From Vagococcus elongatus (GTDB lineage Bacteria; Bacillota; Bacilli; Lactobacillales; Vagococcaceae), in contig NZ_NGKA01000004.1 of assembly GCF_003987645.1 (NCBI RefSeq), positions 80,960-144,959 of the forward strand: DNA of 64,000 bases, given 5' to 3'. Every line of letters begins with the position of its first letter. Position 1 is the first letter of the stretch. Below the pieces are notes generated by a model that saw nothing but the letters and a program-made list of their open reading frames with translations, ran no database searches and was not told where the DNA came from. Positions 36,295-46,527 of this stretch are shown one piece after another. A program made the translations under genes and the position numbers.

Positions 36295-37497
36295 ATGAAT
36301 AATTTCCCATATATCAGCAGTGATTACTTCTCAGAAAAATTCAAACCTAAAGAACTGCGTTTAACAAAGGAAACTATGAGCAGAAGCAGTCAGAAGGTTT
36401 TTCGGGACGAAATCGAATTTATTTACATATTGTCAGGGGCAGGGCGCATCGAAATCAACGATTTAAGCATTGCTGTGACAGCTGGTGATTTTATTCAGCT
36501 GATGCCCTACCATGTTCACCGTTTTTTATTAAAACCAAAAGAGAAAATTCAATTTTACCGCATCAGATTTTCTATCGGTTTGTTACTGCTTGTCAGCACC
36601 AATCAAAGAAACTATTTGCGATCGATAAAAAAAATTGACAACGCCATCCCGATTGTATCCTTGAAGTCGCGCTACCGTAAACAAATCGAATTTTTGTGCG
36701 GGGAACTAGACGAGGAATTCAAGCTATCAGCTGATACTCACGAACCCTTGAACCTTGCCCTGATTTCATTTATTTCCTATATTTACAGCCGGCATCAAAA
36801 CGAACTTGACAAAAAGTCTGTCACTGACAATCTCAGCTGGATTGTTTTGCAATATTTGCATCTCCATCATCAGGAACAGTTGACTCCTGAAAAACTAGGG
36901 AAAGCACTTGGAATAAGCAGACAAGAAGTAAGCAAACATCTCAAATCGCTGACCGGTATGAGTTTTAAACAACTGTTGAACCAAGTAAGGATTCGAAATG
37001 CCGCCGCCTTGACCCAGTTTCATGAACTTTCACTGAATCAAATAGCGCAAATCAGCGGTTTTCAATCAGAAGCAAACTTCTACAAAACTTTTAAACATGT
37101 TCAGGGAGTCACCCCGCAAGAATATCGTGTGAGCGGAATGTCCACCGAAGAAGTTTCTGCAGATATCTGGGAACTTGCTTGTTATTTGCTGGAAAATTGC
37201 CGACAACCCCTAACAATCACGACTGCGGCTGGTGATTTGCATTTTACTGAAAAAAAGATTCAATCTTTGTTAAAAAATCAATTTCAAACCACATTCAAAC
37301 AATTTCTCAACGCACTGCGTGTCCAAGTTGGCAGAAACTTGCTAATCACCTTGGATAAAAGCATCAACGAGATTGCGCTATTGGTCGGTTTTCAAGATGC
37401 TTTAAGCTTTTCACGAAACTTTCAGCGTGTTTACGGCAAGACTCCTAGGGACTATCTTCAGCAAAATCAAGTTGAAGATACTTCCAGCCGTCAATAA
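36295..37497 (+). CDS. AraC-family regulator with cupin domain and two tandem HTH domains
   Basis: This 400-residue protein is longer than the usual 280-300. A cupin-like sensor (about 35-95, DEIEFIYILSGAGRIEI, DFIQLMPYHVHRF) is followed by one AraC DNA-binding module at 180-280 (LGKALGISRQEVSKHLKSL ... ISGFQSEANFYKTFKHVQGVTPQEYR, as pattern). A second, diverged module sits at 290-390 (TEKKIQSLLKNQFQTTFKQF ... LVGFQDALSFSRNFQRVYGKTPRDY, as pattern). It is therefore a duplicated AraC DNA-binding region. It is divergent from the epimerase-like gene. An AGAGGTG site precedes the ATG. Confidence 0.88.
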   Translation: MNNFPYISSDYFSEKFKPKELRLTKETMSRSSQKVFRDEIEFIYILSGAGRIEINDLSIAVTAGDFIQLMPYHVHRFLLKPKEKIQFYRIRFSIGLLLLVSTNQRNYLRSIKKIDNAIPIVSLKSRYRKQIEFLCGELDEEFKLSADTHEPLNLALISFISYIYSRHQNELDKKSVTDNLSWIVLQYLHLHHQEQLTPEKLGKALGISRQEVSKHLKSLTGMSFKQLLNQVRIRNAAALTQFHELSLNQIAQISGFQSEANFYKTFKHVQGVTPQEYRVSGMSTEEVSADIWELACYLLENCRQPLTITTAAGDLHFTEKKIQSLLKNQFQTTFKQFLNALRVQVGRNLLITLDKSINEIALLVGFQDALSFSRNFQRVYGKTPRDYLQQNQVEDTSSRQ

Positions 37498-37546
37498 ACG
37501 AAAGGAACAAACTCGCAAGCAACTTTCTGATAGACCTTTATAAAAA

Positions 37547-37591
37547 GCACCATCCTGTGTCGTATAAACAACATACCACACAGGATGGCGC
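37547..37591. terminator. Long hairpin after the AraC gene, possible terminator
   Basis: CCATCCTGTG pairs with CACAGGATGG, extended by an inner GTAT/ATAC and outer GC pairs. No U tract follows on either strand, so its terminator role is uncertain. It lies between convergent genes. Confidence 0.5.
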
Positions 37592-37653
37592 TAAAATCCC
37601 TAATCAATTACAGGTTTAGAGACAACAACCTCCAGACTCTTTCCAAAACCTCT

Positions 37654-38187
37654 TTATTCTTCCATTTGCGTGACCCGCAAAATTTTCAGATTTTTTTGTG
37701 CAGCAATCACTTCTGCATTTTCCTCTAAGTAATCATAGGCGGCCCGATTAGAAGCTGACGTTTTAAAAATCTCTACCAAGCCAAAAGAATCAGTCACAGG
37801 GACATAATGGCTGGAAAAGATAGAAGCAAGTTTTGGCAACATCGTCATGTCTTCACATTCAAAATGAAATTGAGTGCCGTCAGTTAACAATAACTTTAAA
37901 TCCAAATTGATTCTTGTGCCCGGTGCTATAATGACAACTGTCAGTTTTTGAACGGGATTGATTTCTACTTTTTCAATTTCTGCATAAGGAAGATGCTCTA
38001 GAACCTCTTTTCCTTTTTGGCTAGTTAGAGGAACGATATTGTTTACGCTGATATCCCTCTCGTTGAATGTCAAATAACAGTAGGGCGGCAATTTCACCGA
38101 CACATTTGGAAATTTTTGCCCGTCTATCTCAATAATTGCTGGTAAAATCCGCTTCTTTGAAAATTCTCTGAATGTTTGTGTCTTCAT
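37654..38187 (-). CDS. Hypothetical protein, 177 residues
   Basis: I do not recognise this protein. It is soluble, has no signal peptide, and is rich in beta-prone stretches (VSVKLPPYCYLTFNERDISV, EIEKVEINPVQKLTVVIIAPG, LKLLLTDGTQFHFECED), with a helical C-terminus. The pattern could fit a PH-like beta-barrel, but that is a guess. A ribosome site AGGAGG lies upstream of the ATG. It follows rae1 on the same strand with a gap of about 100 bp and may be a late member of the cysE-cysS-mrnC-rlmB-rae1 transcription unit. Confidence 0.7.
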   Translation of the reverse strand: MKTQTFREFSKKRILPAIIEIDGQKFPNVSVKLPPYCYLTFNERDISVNNIVPLTSQKGKEVLEHLPYAEIEKVEINPVQKLTVVIIAPGTRINLDLKLLLTDGTQFHFECEDMTMLPKLASIFSSHYVPVTDSFGLVEIFKTSASNRAAYDYLEENAEVIAAQKNLKILRVTQMEE

Positions 38188-38285
38188 TACAAGTTCCTCC
38201 TATATTTTTTGAGGCCTTATCTATTTCTTCTGCTTTCGACAACTCTAAACCTTACGTCCCCTTTAGTTTTCATCTCGGCAGATAA

Positions 38286-38828
38286 TCATTTTGAAAGGTT
38301 GTCTCTCAAATCTTCTAAATGCTTCATTTCTTCGATACTCCAAGGAATGTTGCGAGAATATTGGGCATAGCGATTGGCAATCACTTCTTTTTTAATACTG
38401 TCTTTGGTTTCCTCTACATCTTTGTATAGTTCATAAGCCGATTTACGCAAAGCCCCCTTGGAGAAAATCAGCCATTGCTCTGCTAAATCGCTGGTGGCAA
38501 CCGTTACCTGCGTCCGCAAGTCGATTAATCCTCCTGCTTCCCGCTCAATATAAGTATCCGCAGTTTCATCCGTCTTTGTAAAAACGACTGTCAACTGATA
38601 TTGCTCATATTCTTGCTGGATACCGGGGACAAATTGGGCGTCAAAAACCACAATGATTTTTATTCCGCGAAATTTAGCATAGTTGGACAACTCAAACAGC
38701 AATCTGTCTCGAGCGTCTGCCAGCTTATCCTGATTTTTCAGACGGACTAATTCCGGCCAGGCACCGATCATATTATAGCCGTCGACCATTAAAATCTGAC
38801 GTTTCAGCATGCCGCTCATGGCCTTCAT
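38286..38828 (-). CDS. rae1: NYN-domain endoribonuclease (YacP/Rae1)
   Basis: The protein is 180 residues, or 174-177 if a later ATG is used. It has the NYN/PIN-like nuclease fold: ILMVDGYNMIGAWPELVRL (about 12-30) with the catalytic D near 16, IIVVFDAQFVPG, and TDETADTYIEREAG with VTVATSDLAEQ. In Bacillus, YacP (Rae1) is a ribosome-associated mRNA endonuclease acting at the A site. The first ATG overlaps the rlmB stop by 4 bases. It stands in the conserved order mrnC-rlmB-rae1. Confidence 0.9.
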   Translation of the reverse strand: MKAMSGMLKRQILMVDGYNMIGAWPELVRLKNQDKLADARDRLLFELSNYAKFRGIKIIVVFDAQFVPGIQQEYEQYQLTVVFTKTDETADTYIEREAGGLIDLRTQVTVATSDLAEQWLIFSKGALRKSAYELYKDVEETKDSIKKEVIANRYAQYSRNIPWSIEEMKHLEDLRDNLSK

Positions 38829-39649
38829 TCCTGACGTTTTCGAAATACTTCGTACATCATGATGCCCGCCGCCACACTGGCATTTAAACTTTGAACGTGC
38901 CCCGTCATGGGGATGGTCAGCATTTCGTCTATTTCTTTTTTTAGTCCCGGGGAGATGCCTTTGCCTTCATTCCCGATAATCAACGCAACGGCGCCAGAAA
39001 CATTCCAGTTTCGATAATCTGTGCCGGTCATATCTGTGCCGAAAATCCAAAAATTTCTTTCCTTCAACTGTCGAATCGCCTGAGATAAGTTAGTCGCCCG
39101 AGCCACAGGAATATGCTCAACTGCTCCCGTAGAAGTCTTTGAGACAATCGACGTAATACCTACTGCCCGATGTTTTGGAATGATGACACCGTCCACTCCC
39201 ACAGCATCAGCAGTCCGCAAAATGGAACCAAAATTATGGGGGTCTTCGATACCGTCCAAAATCAAAAAGAAAGGTGTTTCCGAAGTAGTAGCGTTCAGTA
39301 ATTCTTCCACACTTAGATAACTAAAAGGCGTCACCCCTAGCACTACTCCCTGATGATTGCCCCGATCCGTCATGTGATCCAGTTTACTCTTAGGAACAAA
39401 CTGGACCGGCACCGAAAATTCTTGTGCCAGTTGTTTGACCTCGTCTATCCGGCGTCCTTTGATATCTTCTTGAACAAAAAGTTTATTGCCCCGCTTTGCC
39501 TGCAGCGCTTCGCTGACACCGTAAAAACCAATCGCAAAATCTTGACCGGACTCAACAGCTGATGTTTCCTGTTCCAACTTGCCTGTTTTTTCTTTTCTAG
39601 AACTGTTCAATTTTCGACGATGAGTCTGCCCATTTTGGCGTTTCGTCAT
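38825..39649 (-). CDS. rlmB: 23S rRNA 2'-O-methyltransferase RlmB (TrmH/SpoU family)
   Basis: The 274-residue SPOUT methyltransferase has a basic, probably disordered N-terminal extension (1-35). A substrate-binding domain ([19 protein letters not shown], about 43-61) leads to the catalytic knot with [35 protein letters not shown] and [16 protein letters not shown]. It methylates a guanosine of 23S rRNA in E. coli; the exact target here is not provable. It overlaps mrnC by 4 bases and rae1 by 4 bases, so translation is coupled. Confidence 0.92.
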   Translation of the reverse strand: MTKRQNGQTHRRKLNSSRKEKTGKLEQETSAVESGQDFAIGFYGVSEALQAKRGNKLFVQEDIKGRRIDEVKQLAQEFSVPVQFVPKSKLDHMTDRGNHQGVVLGVTPFSYLSVEELLNATTSETPFFLILDGIEDPHNFGSILRTADAVGVDGVIIPKHRAVGITSIVSKTSTGAVEHIPVARATNLSQAIRQLKERNFWIFGTDMTGTDYRNWNVSGAVALIIGNEGKGISPGLKKEIDEMLTIPMTGHVQSLNASVAAGIMMYEVFRKRQE

Positions 39650-40104
39650 GTCCCTTCCTCCTTATCATTGACAGAAGCATGATCTTGACTCTTTAAATCA
39701 AAATCATGTCCGCCGTCTCTTGCCTGCACACACCAAGTCATCAGTTCCTGAAGCCTTTCAGTCTCTCCCTCTAAATGGAGATAACCCATCACGGCCTCAA
39801 ATCCTGTGGAGATACGGTAGGTCTTCACGTCTGCATTTTTTGCCGTTGTATGGCTTTTAGCATTACGTCCACGACGATAAATCTCTTTTTCTCTCTCCGT
39901 CAGCACGTCTCTTTCAAGCATCTCATACATCAAATCCGCTTGAGCATTTGCTGATACATACTTTGTGGCTTTTTGATGAAGCATATTTGGCCGTGTGTTT
40001 CCTTGGCGAATGAGAGACTCACGGACAAATAATTCATAGACCGCATCTCCAATATAAGCTAAAGCTAAACCATTCAATAATCCGTAATCTTGTTTATCCC
40101 TCAT
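39646..40104 (-). CDS. mrnC: Mini-ribonuclease III
   Basis: This 152-residue RNase III catalytic domain lacks a dsRNA-binding domain. [19 protein letters not shown] (about 13-31) contains the catalytic D/E cluster, and [19 protein letters not shown] with [12 protein letters not shown] completes the site. MrnC trims 23S rRNA precursor ends in Firmicutes. It overlaps both cysS and rlmB by 4 bases within the operon. The last 25 residues are charged and poorly conserved. Confidence 0.93.
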   Translation of the reverse strand: MRDKQDYGLLNGLALAYIGDAVYELFVRESLIRQGNTRPNMLHQKATKYVSANAQADLMYEMLERDVLTEREKEIYRRGRNAKSHTTAKNADVKTYRISTGFEAVMGYLHLEGETERLQELMTWCVQARDGGHDFDLKSQDHASVNDKEEGT

Positions 40105-41507
40105 TTAGTTCGTCTCCATCTGACACCTTGTGCCGTATCTTCCAGCAAAATCCCCTGAGCTTTCAGCAAGTCACGAATCTCATCACTGCGGGAAAAATCT
40201 TTGTTGGCTCTGGCCGTCTTACGTTCCTCAATCAACTGTTCAACATCCTCATCTAACAACTCCTGAGTTTTTAACGTTACCCCAAAAATATAAAGCCACT
40301 TTTCTAATTTCTCGACAGCTTGTTGCAGGACTTCCTGAGAAATTTCCGCCTGTTCGATATAATGATTAAGCCATTTGACTAGTTCGTATACGACAGTGAT
40401 TCCGTTAGCAGCATTGAAGTCATCGTCCATCGCTGTAACAAACTCTTCTTCCAGCTTTGCCAACTCTGATTCTGCCTCAGTATCAACCATGCTCTCAGCT
40501 TGTTTCAAGCGAAACTGAGCATTATGGTAAGCTGTCTGGATTCGCTGCAAATTATTTTCTGCATCCCCCAGTGTCTCTTCATTAAAAGGAATTGGACGGC
40601 GATACTGTGTCGTTGCTAAAGCAAAACGCAGTGTCATCGGGTCGACTTTTCCCAAAAGTTCGTGAGCAGTCACAAAATTTCCGAGAGACTTGCTCATTTT
40701 CTCGTCGTCACTTCCCACGGTCACAAAGCCGTTGTGCATCCAGTAGTTGGCAAAAGGTTTGCCGGAACGTGCCTCTGATTGGGCGATTTCATTTTCATGG
40801 TGGGGAAACTGCAAATCTTCCCCCCCGCCGTGAATGTCGATGGTTTCTCCCAGATGCTGATTAGCCATGACAGAACATTCGATATGCCACCCTGGACGAC
40901 CTTTCCCCCAAGGAGATTCCCACGAGATTTCACCTTCTTTCGCCGTTTTCCACAAGGCAAAATCGATGGGGTCTTCTTTTTTATCTTGTTCCTGCCCAGT
41001 GCGCTGACTAGCCCCAATTTCCAGCTCGTCGACAGACTGATGACTTAGTTTGCCGTAACCTTTAAACTTTCGCGTCCGGTAATAAACATCTCCATCGGAC
41101 TCATAAGCATATCCCTTAGCAATCAGTTCCTCAATGAACTGGATAATCCCATCGATGTGATCAACCACTTGCGGGTGTGAGCATGCTGTCTTGACGTTCA
41201 ATGCTCCTGTATCCTCTTTGAAGGCTTTGATATATTTTTGCGCTAGTGCTTGAGGAGTGGTCCCCTCGTCTTTAGCGGAACGGATGATTTTGTCGTCCAC
41301 ATCTGTAAAGTTTGAAACGTAGTTGACTTTGTACCCCCGATACTCAAAATATTTCCGGATGGTGTCGAAAGCAATCGTACTGCGAGCATTCCCAATATGA
41401 ATATAGTTATAAACAGTAGGCCCGCAGACATACATTCTCACCTTGCCTTCTTCAATAGGCACAAACGTTTCTTTTTCCCGGGTCAATGTATTATAAATTT
41501 GAATCAT
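40101..41507 (-). CDS. cysS: Cysteinyl-tRNA synthetase
   Basis: The 468-residue class I synthetase has HIGH-type YIHIGNARS (35-43), zinc ligands in VCGPT, ECSVMA and HHENE, and the KMSKS loop [11 protein letters not shown] (about 268-278). It charges tRNA-Cys. It lies 47 bp downstream of cysE and, with it, under the Cys-type T-box leader, so starvation for charged tRNA-Cys should raise both enzyme and amino-acid synthesis. Confidence 0.96.
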   Translation of the reverse strand: MIQIYNTLTREKETFVPIEEGKVRMYVCGPTVYNYIHIGNARSTIAFDTIRKYFEYRGYKVNYVSNFTDVDDKIIRSAKDEGTTPQALAQKYIKAFKEDTGALNVKTACSHPQVVDHIDGIIQFIEELIAKGYAYESDGDVYYRTRKFKGYGKLSHQSVDELEIGASQRTGQEQDKKEDPIDFALWKTAKEGEISWESPWGKGRPGWHIECSVMANQHLGETIDIHGGGEDLQFPHHENEIAQSEARSGKPFANYWMHNGFVTVGSDDEKMSKSLGNFVTAHELLGKVDPMTLRFALATTQYRRPIPFNEETLGDAENNLQRIQTAYHNAQFRLKQAESMVDTEAESELAKLEEEFVTAMDDDFNAANGITVVYELVKWLNHYIEQAEISQEVLQQAVEKLEKWLYIFGVTLKTQELLDEDVEQLIEERKTARANKDFSRSDEIRDLLKAQGILLEDTAQGVRWRRTK

Positions 41508-41554
41508 TTTATTCCTCCTGTATTTTCTCCCATGTTCCTTATTTTTCCTCTATC

Positions 41555-42100
41555 CTACTTTACCATGTTCTCTTCCTCTACCCTTTTCCCATTCAACCTG
41601 ACTACCTTTGCAGGCAGGCCGACTGCTGTGGCATTATCAGGAATAGATTTCAGCACCACTGACGAGGCGCCTATTTTAGAATTTTTGCCAATAGTAATCG
41701 GTCCTAAAATTTGGGCATGAGCGGCGATATAGGCCCCATCCAGTAAAGTGGGATGCCTTTTCCCTCTATCTTTTCCTGTCCCCCCGAGCGTCACCCCGTG
41801 AAACAAAACCACATCATTGCCGACTTTCGCTGTTTCACCGATGACAAGACCCATGCCATGGTCGATAAATACCCGCCGACCGATTTGTGCCCCCGGGTGG
41901 ATTTCTATCCCCGTCAAGAATCGACTGAAAGTTGCTATCATCCTCCCGATTAATTTTAATTTATGGCGATGCAGAAAATGTGTCAGGCGATGCAGCCATA
42001 ATGCGTGCAAGCCGGGGTAAGTCAAGATTATTTCCAGCGCATATCTTGCTGCCGGATCATGTTTTTTTACCGTTAAAATATCTTCTTTTAGTCGATTCAA
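41555..42100 (-). CDS. cysE: Serine O-acetyltransferase
   Basis: CysE makes O-acetylserine from serine and acetyl-CoA, the first step of cysteine synthesis. The 181-residue protein is the short Firmicutes form. An N-terminal helical part with YPGLHALWLHRLTHFL (about 29-44) is followed by a left-handed beta-helix: IGRRVFIDHGMGLVIGETA, VTLGGTGKDRGKRHPTL and IGKNSKIGASSVVLKSIP. It is the first gene after the T-box leader and heads cysE-cysS-mrnC-rlmB-rae1. Confidence 0.95.
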   Translation of the reverse strand: MNRLKEDILTVKKHDPAARYALEIILTYPGLHALWLHRLTHFLHRHKLKLIGRMIATFSRFLTGIEIHPGAQIGRRVFIDHGMGLVIGETAKVGNDVVLFHGVTLGGTGKDRGKRHPTLLDGAYIAAHAQILGPITIGKNSKIGASSVVLKSIPDNATAVGLPAKVVRLNGKRVEEENMVK

Positions 42101-42137
42101 CGTTCTGCCCTCACATTCATGTCATATTTCGTTAACT

Positions 42138-42395
42138 AAAAAAACGTCCTTTGCATGAGCAATAACTCATACAAAAGACGTTTAGCACGTGGTTCCACTT
42201 TTTTTTGCAGCAATCAGTCTAGCTGACTCTACCTTGTCTGTCCGTTAACGTGGACTGCTCTTTACGTAAACAGCTACTCTTTGAAACTCGTCAATTTCGC
42301 TATTTCCACTACAAGAGGCATTTCAATTATCTGCTCGGTCTATTTTCACCAGCCATAGACTCTCTGTACTGAACAAAACAATTTACTTCTTCTTG
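42138..42395 (-). promoter_or_regulatory. T-box leader, probably cysteine-specific, upstream of cysE-cysS
   Basis: On the minus strand, AGTGGAACCACGTGC (42185-42199) is the T-box/antiterminator sequence. Upstream lies a Stem I-like region with AGAGAGTCTATGGCTGGTGA. A TGC (Cys) codon is placed after GAAA in a possible specifier loop (42318-42320). Downstream is a terminator: AACGTCTTTTG/CAAAGGACGTT with inner ATGAG/CTCAT, then a run of T (42138-42144). Uncharged tRNA-Cys would favour the antiterminator. Leader identity is strong; the specifier codon is read by eye. Confidence 0.88.
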
Positions 42396-42404
42396 TCTGC
42401 GTGT

Positions 42405-43871
42405 TTATTTATTTATCACTTTATTCAAATGATCAATCGTTTTTTCTTTCCCTAGAAGGAGAATAGTGTCTCCCAGCTCAGGACCGTGAGTCTGTCCAGA
42501 AACAGCCACCCGAATCGGCATAAATAAGTTTTTACCTTTGGCGCCTGTTGTCTTTTGAACATTTTTAATCGCTTGCTTGATTGACGGAACATCAAACGCC
42601 GTCAATTGACTGATTTCTTCTTTGAAGGCATCTAAGACTACCGGCACCGTTTCACCAGCTAACACCGTTTGAGCCCCTTCATCCAAGACTGGATAGTCTT
42701 CGAAGAACATCTCCGTCAATGCTACGATTTCCCCTGCATAACTCATTTGGGGCTGATACAACTCTACAAGTTTTTTCACCCATGCTTGTTGCTCTTCTGT
42801 CAGTTCCTCCGGCAAACGACCAGCGCTGACAAAAAACGGCACACACATGGCTGTCAACTTATCTAAATCCAAGTCTTTGATATATTGATTATTGATCCAT
42901 TCCAATTTTTTACCATCAAAAGCTGCCGGAGATTTGCTTAGGCGCTTAGCATCGAATCGCTCAATAAGTTCCTCTTTAGAGAAAATTTCTTCTTCTCCAC
43001 CCGGAGACCAGCCTAGCAAAGCAATAAAATTAAACATCGCTTCCGGTAAATACCCCAAGTCACGGTATTGCTCGATAAATTGCAAAATACCGCCATCACG
43101 TTTGCTGAGTTTTTTTCCAGTATCGCTATTAACAATCAGAGTCATGTGCCCAAAAATAGGCGGCTCCCAGCCAAAAGCATTGTACACCATGATTTGTTTT
43201 GGTGTGTTGGCGATATGGTCATCTCCCCGTAAGACATGGGAAATCTGCATCAAATGATCATCGACGGCGACTGCAAAATTATACGTAGGCATCTTGTCAC
43301 GTTTTAAGATGACAAAGTCCCCGCCTACACTGTCGGATTCGAAAGTAATCTTTCCTTTGACTAAATCGTCAAAAGAGATTTCCTCTCCTCTAGGGACACG
43401 GAAACGCACAACAAAATCTCTTCCTTCAGCCTCTTTTTGCGCTTGCTCTTCCGGCGTCAAATGGGCACAAGTCCCACCGTATCTTGGCATCTCGCCTCGT
43501 CTTTGTTGAGCTTCTTTCTGCTCTTCCAATTCTTCTTCTGTACAATAACACTTATAGGCCAAATTGCTGGCTAACAGCTGATCGATCAGCGGTAAATAAA
43601 TGTCGCTGCGTTCTGACTGACGATAAGGACCGAATGCCCCCGGCTTGTCCGGCGACTCCTCCCAGTCAATGTTCAACCATTTCAAGTTGTCGAGCTGGCT
43701 TGCTTCGCCCCCCTCGATATTACGCTTCATATCCGTATCTTCTATCCGAATGATGAAGTCTCCGTCTAGATTTTTTGCAAATAAATAATTAAATAATGCT
43801 GTACGAGCATTGCCTATATGTAGATGTCCTGTTGGGCTTGGGGCATAGCGTACACGAACCTTTTTTTTCAT
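42405..43871 (-). CDS. gltX: Glutamyl-tRNA synthetase
   Basis: This 488-residue class I synthetase has [16 protein letters not shown] (11-26, HIGH) and GKKLSKRDG (KMSKS-type, about 252-260). In most Firmicutes GltX also charges tRNA-Gln with Glu, which GatCAB then corrects. It lies 64 bp after yacL and before the T-box controlling cysE, the standard radA-yacL-gltX-cysE-cysS order. Confidence 0.96.
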   Translation of the reverse strand: MKKKVRVRYAPSPTGHLHIGNARTALFNYLFAKNLDGDFIIRIEDTDMKRNIEGGEASQLDNLKWLNIDWEESPDKPGAFGPYRQSERSDIYLPLIDQLLASNLAYKCYCTEEELEEQKEAQQRRGEMPRYGGTCAHLTPEEQAQKEAEGRDFVVRFRVPRGEEISFDDLVKGKITFESDSVGGDFVILKRDKMPTYNFAVAVDDHLMQISHVLRGDDHIANTPKQIMVYNAFGWEPPIFGHMTLIVNSDTGKKLSKRDGGILQFIEQYRDLGYLPEAMFNFIALLGWSPGGEEEIFSKEELIERFDAKRLSKSPAAFDGKKLEWINNQYIKDLDLDKLTAMCVPFFVSAGRLPEELTEEQQAWVKKLVELYQPQMSYAGEIVALTEMFFEDYPVLDEGAQTVLAGETVPVVLDAFKEEISQLTAFDVPSIKQAIKNVQKTTGAKGKNLFMPIRVAVSGQTHGPELGDTILLLGKEKTIDHLNKVINK

Positions 43872-43935
43872 ACGATTTATTCCCTTCCTTAAATGTTGCG
43901 TTATCTATCTTCATAATGGGGGTGACAGTCTCCCA

Positions 43936-45039
43936 TTATTTATTCTTTTCGTTAAGACCGTGCCGTGCATGGGCCGGTTTAGCAAAAATCATTCTGCCTG
44001 CCGCTGTTTGCAGCGCACTAGTCACAATCACATCAATCTCTTTATTCATATAATGCTGTCCGTCTTCTACAACGATCATGGTGCCGTCATCCAAGTAAGC
44101 CACACCCTGCTGACGTTCAGTACCGTCTTTCACGACCATTACCCGCATAGTTTCCCCCGGTATCACTACCGGTTTTACGGCATTGGCTAGCGCATTGATA
44201 TTTAAAACAGGGACATTTTGAAATTCAGAGACCTTATTTAAATTATAATCATTTGTCACTAAAACGCCATCTAATAGCTTAGCCAAACGAATCAGCTTGC
44301 TGTCTACTTCAGTGATCTCTTCAAAGTCGCCGTCATACATTTCGACTTGGACACTTTCTTCTTTCTGCAAAGCATTCAAAATATCCAAACCCCGACGTCC
44401 TCTGACACGCTTGACGCTATCACCGGAATCAGCGATATACTGCAGTTCATAGAGAACAAAATTAGGAATCAAAAGCGTTCCTTCAATAAAGCCGGTTTTA
44501 GCAATATCATAAATTCTGCCGTCGATGATCACACTTGTATCTAAAATTTTATATTGACGAAAGACCTCGTCTGCTTTTCTCTCCAGCACATCTTCAGCAT
44601 TGCGCCGGTTTTTTGGCATAAACAACTTACGCCAATCGTCCATTTTTGTTGTTCCTATTCTAAATCCTAGAAATCCCAAACATAAAAGAATAATGGCAGG
44701 TACAACATCACGAATAACAGGAATTTCTATATTGTAAAACGGAACCGAACTCAATACCCCGAGCAGTAAGCCGACAATTGCCCCAATCGCTCCAAATAGC
44801 AAGTACTGGGAACTTTTTTTACTGACGGCATCCTCTATTTTTTTTAAGCTGCTGACAAATCTATTGCTGGACAGCATGGCAATAATCAAAAAGATTGACC
44901 CGCCGATGACGCCATTGACAATATAGTTGTTGATGATTTGATTATTAGTCAAGTCTATGAGTACCCAGAGTTCCGGCAAAACTGCAATGCCGATACTGGC
45001 ACCTATTAAAGCCATAACAATGGTATAAATTTTTTTCAT
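43936..45039 (-). CDS. yacL: PIN/TRAM-domain membrane protein YacL
   Basis: The 367-residue protein has four predicted membrane helices in the first 130 residues. A cytoplasmic PIN domain starts at YKILDTSVIIDGRIYDIAKTG (about 169-189, pattern) with further acidic residues (RGRRGLDIL, VTNDYNLNK). A C-terminal TRAM domain contains YLDDGTMIVVEDGQ. PIN domains are Mg-dependent RNases; the target of YacL is unknown. It sits 16 bp after radA in the conserved order. Confidence 0.9.
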   Translation of the reverse strand: MKKIYTIVMALIGASIGIAVLPELWVLIDLTNNQIINNYIVNGVIGGSIFLIIAMLSSNRFVSSLKKIEDAVSKKSSQYLLFGAIGAIVGLLLGVLSSVPFYNIEIPVIRDVVPAIILLCLGFLGFRIGTTKMDDWRKLFMPKNRRNAEDVLERKADEVFRQYKILDTSVIIDGRIYDIAKTGFIEGTLLIPNFVLYELQYIADSGDSVKRVRGRRGLDILNALQKEESVQVEMYDGDFEEITEVDSKLIRLAKLLDGVLVTNDYNLNKVSEFQNVPVLNINALANAVKPVVIPGETMRVMVVKDGTERQQGVAYLDDGTMIVVEDGQHYMNKEIDVIVTSALQTAAGRMIFAKPAHARHGLNEKNK

Positions 45040-45055
45040 AGTCTGCCTCCTCTCT

Positions 45056-46426
45056 TTAATTAAACACGCGATTCAACGCTTCACTGATTGTTGATATTCC
45101 GACTACTTCAATATTTTTGGGCGGCTGCCATCCGTGAAGGTTGTTTTTGGGGATGTACACTTTTTTAAATCCCAATTTTTCAGCTTCTTTCACCCGTTGT
45201 TCAATACGGTTGACACGGCGAATTTCACCTGTCAAACCGATCTCGCCTATGAAGCACTCCGAAGCCTGAGTTCCCTTATCCTTATAACTGGAAGCAATAC
45301 TAACAGCGATGGCCAAGTCAATGGCTGGTTCATCCAATTTGACACCGCCTGCTGCTTTCAGATAAGCATCCTGATTTTGCAGCAGCAATCCGGCCCGTTT
45401 TTCCAATACTGCCATGATGAGTGCCACTCGGTTATAATCCAATCCTGTGGCTGTCCGCCGAGCATTTCCGAATAACGTAGGTGTGACTAGAGCTTGCACC
45501 TCCGCTAAAATCGGACGGCTGCCTTCCATCGAAACAACGATGGCTGAACCTGTCGCACCTTCTAGGCGTTCTTCCAGAAAAACCTCCGAAGGGTTAAGAA
45601 CTTCTGCCAATCCGCTTTCTTTCATTTCGAAAATACCAATTTCATTGGTAGAGCCAAAACGATTTTTTACTGCTCGTAAAATTCTAAATGTGTGGTGGCG
45701 GTCCCCCTCAAAATAAAGCACCGTATCCACCATGTGTTCCAGCATTCTTGGGCCTGCCAGAGCACCTTCTTTGGTCACATGCCCGACGATAAAGATGGCG
45801 ATGTGATTAGTTTTTGCAATTTGCATCAATTCAGCGGTAGTTTCCCGGACTTGACTCACACTCCCAGAAGCACTGGTAATTTCCGGCTGAATCATGGTTT
45901 GAATCGAATCAATAATCACATAATCAGGACGCAATTCTTCAATCGTTTTCCGAATCAAAGACATATCTGTTTCTGCATAGACAAAAAAATCATTGCCTGC
46001 ACTGCCTAAACGCTCTGCGCGCATTTTTATTTGTTCTGCACTTTCTTCTCCCGAAACGTACAGCACTTGCCCTTTGGTTAAATTTAGCTGCTGTGATACT
46101 TGCAGTAGCAAGGTGGACTTGCCGATACCCGGATCTCCCCCGATCAATACAAGAGAACCTGGAACTACACCGCCGCCTAACACCCGATTCAATTCACCCA
46201 TCCGGGTTTTTACACGAGGCTCTTTGCTAGTTGTTACTTCACTTAATTTTTTCGGTTGAGCTTGTTTCCCGCTTAAACTGACACGACTGCGATGATCCTC
46301 AGTTTCCTGAGTCTTCACCTCTACCATCTCATTCCACTTGCCGCAATTAGGGCATCTTCCTAGATACTTCGGCGAGATGTAGCCGCACGCTTGACATTCA
46401 AAATGTGTTTTTGCTTTTTTTGCCAT
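45056..46426 (-). CDS. radA: DNA repair protein RadA/Sms
   Basis: RadA is a RecA-like helicase that promotes branch migration in recombination and transformation. From the ATG at 46424-46426 (AAGGAG 5 bases upstream) it has 456 residues; the longer frame adds 8 residues without support. It shows a C4 zinc finger (C11, C14, C25, C28), Walker [11 protein letters not shown] (about 84-93), the RadA-specific KNRFG, and a C-terminal Lon-like domain with [13 protein letters not shown]. It follows dut by about 100 bp. Confidence 0.95.
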   Translation of the reverse strand: MAKKAKTHFECQACGYISPKYLGRCPNCGKWNEMVEVKTQETEDHRSRVSLSGKQAQPKKLSEVTTSKEPRVKTRMGELNRVLGGGVVPGSLVLIGGDPGIGKSTLLLQVSQQLNLTKGQVLYVSGEESAEQIKMRAERLGSAGNDFFVYAETDMSLIRKTIEELRPDYVIIDSIQTMIQPEITSASGSVSQVRETTAELMQIAKTNHIAIFIVGHVTKEGALAGPRMLEHMVDTVLYFEGDRHHTFRILRAVKNRFGSTNEIGIFEMKESGLAEVLNPSEVFLEERLEGATGSAIVVSMEGSRPILAEVQALVTPTLFGNARRTATGLDYNRVALIMAVLEKRAGLLLQNQDAYLKAAGGVKLDEPAIDLAIAVSIASSYKDKGTQASECFIGEIGLTGEIRRVNRIEQRVKEAEKLGFKKVYIPKNNLHGWQPPKNIEVVGISTISEALNRVFN

Positions 46427-46527
46427 AGCTTCTCCTTCAATCGTGACCATTCAGTTCATTTTAACATAAAAACCGGTATTTTAAATGAATTTAAGTGGAT
46501 AACTTTTTTAAAAAAGGATTAAGTTCT

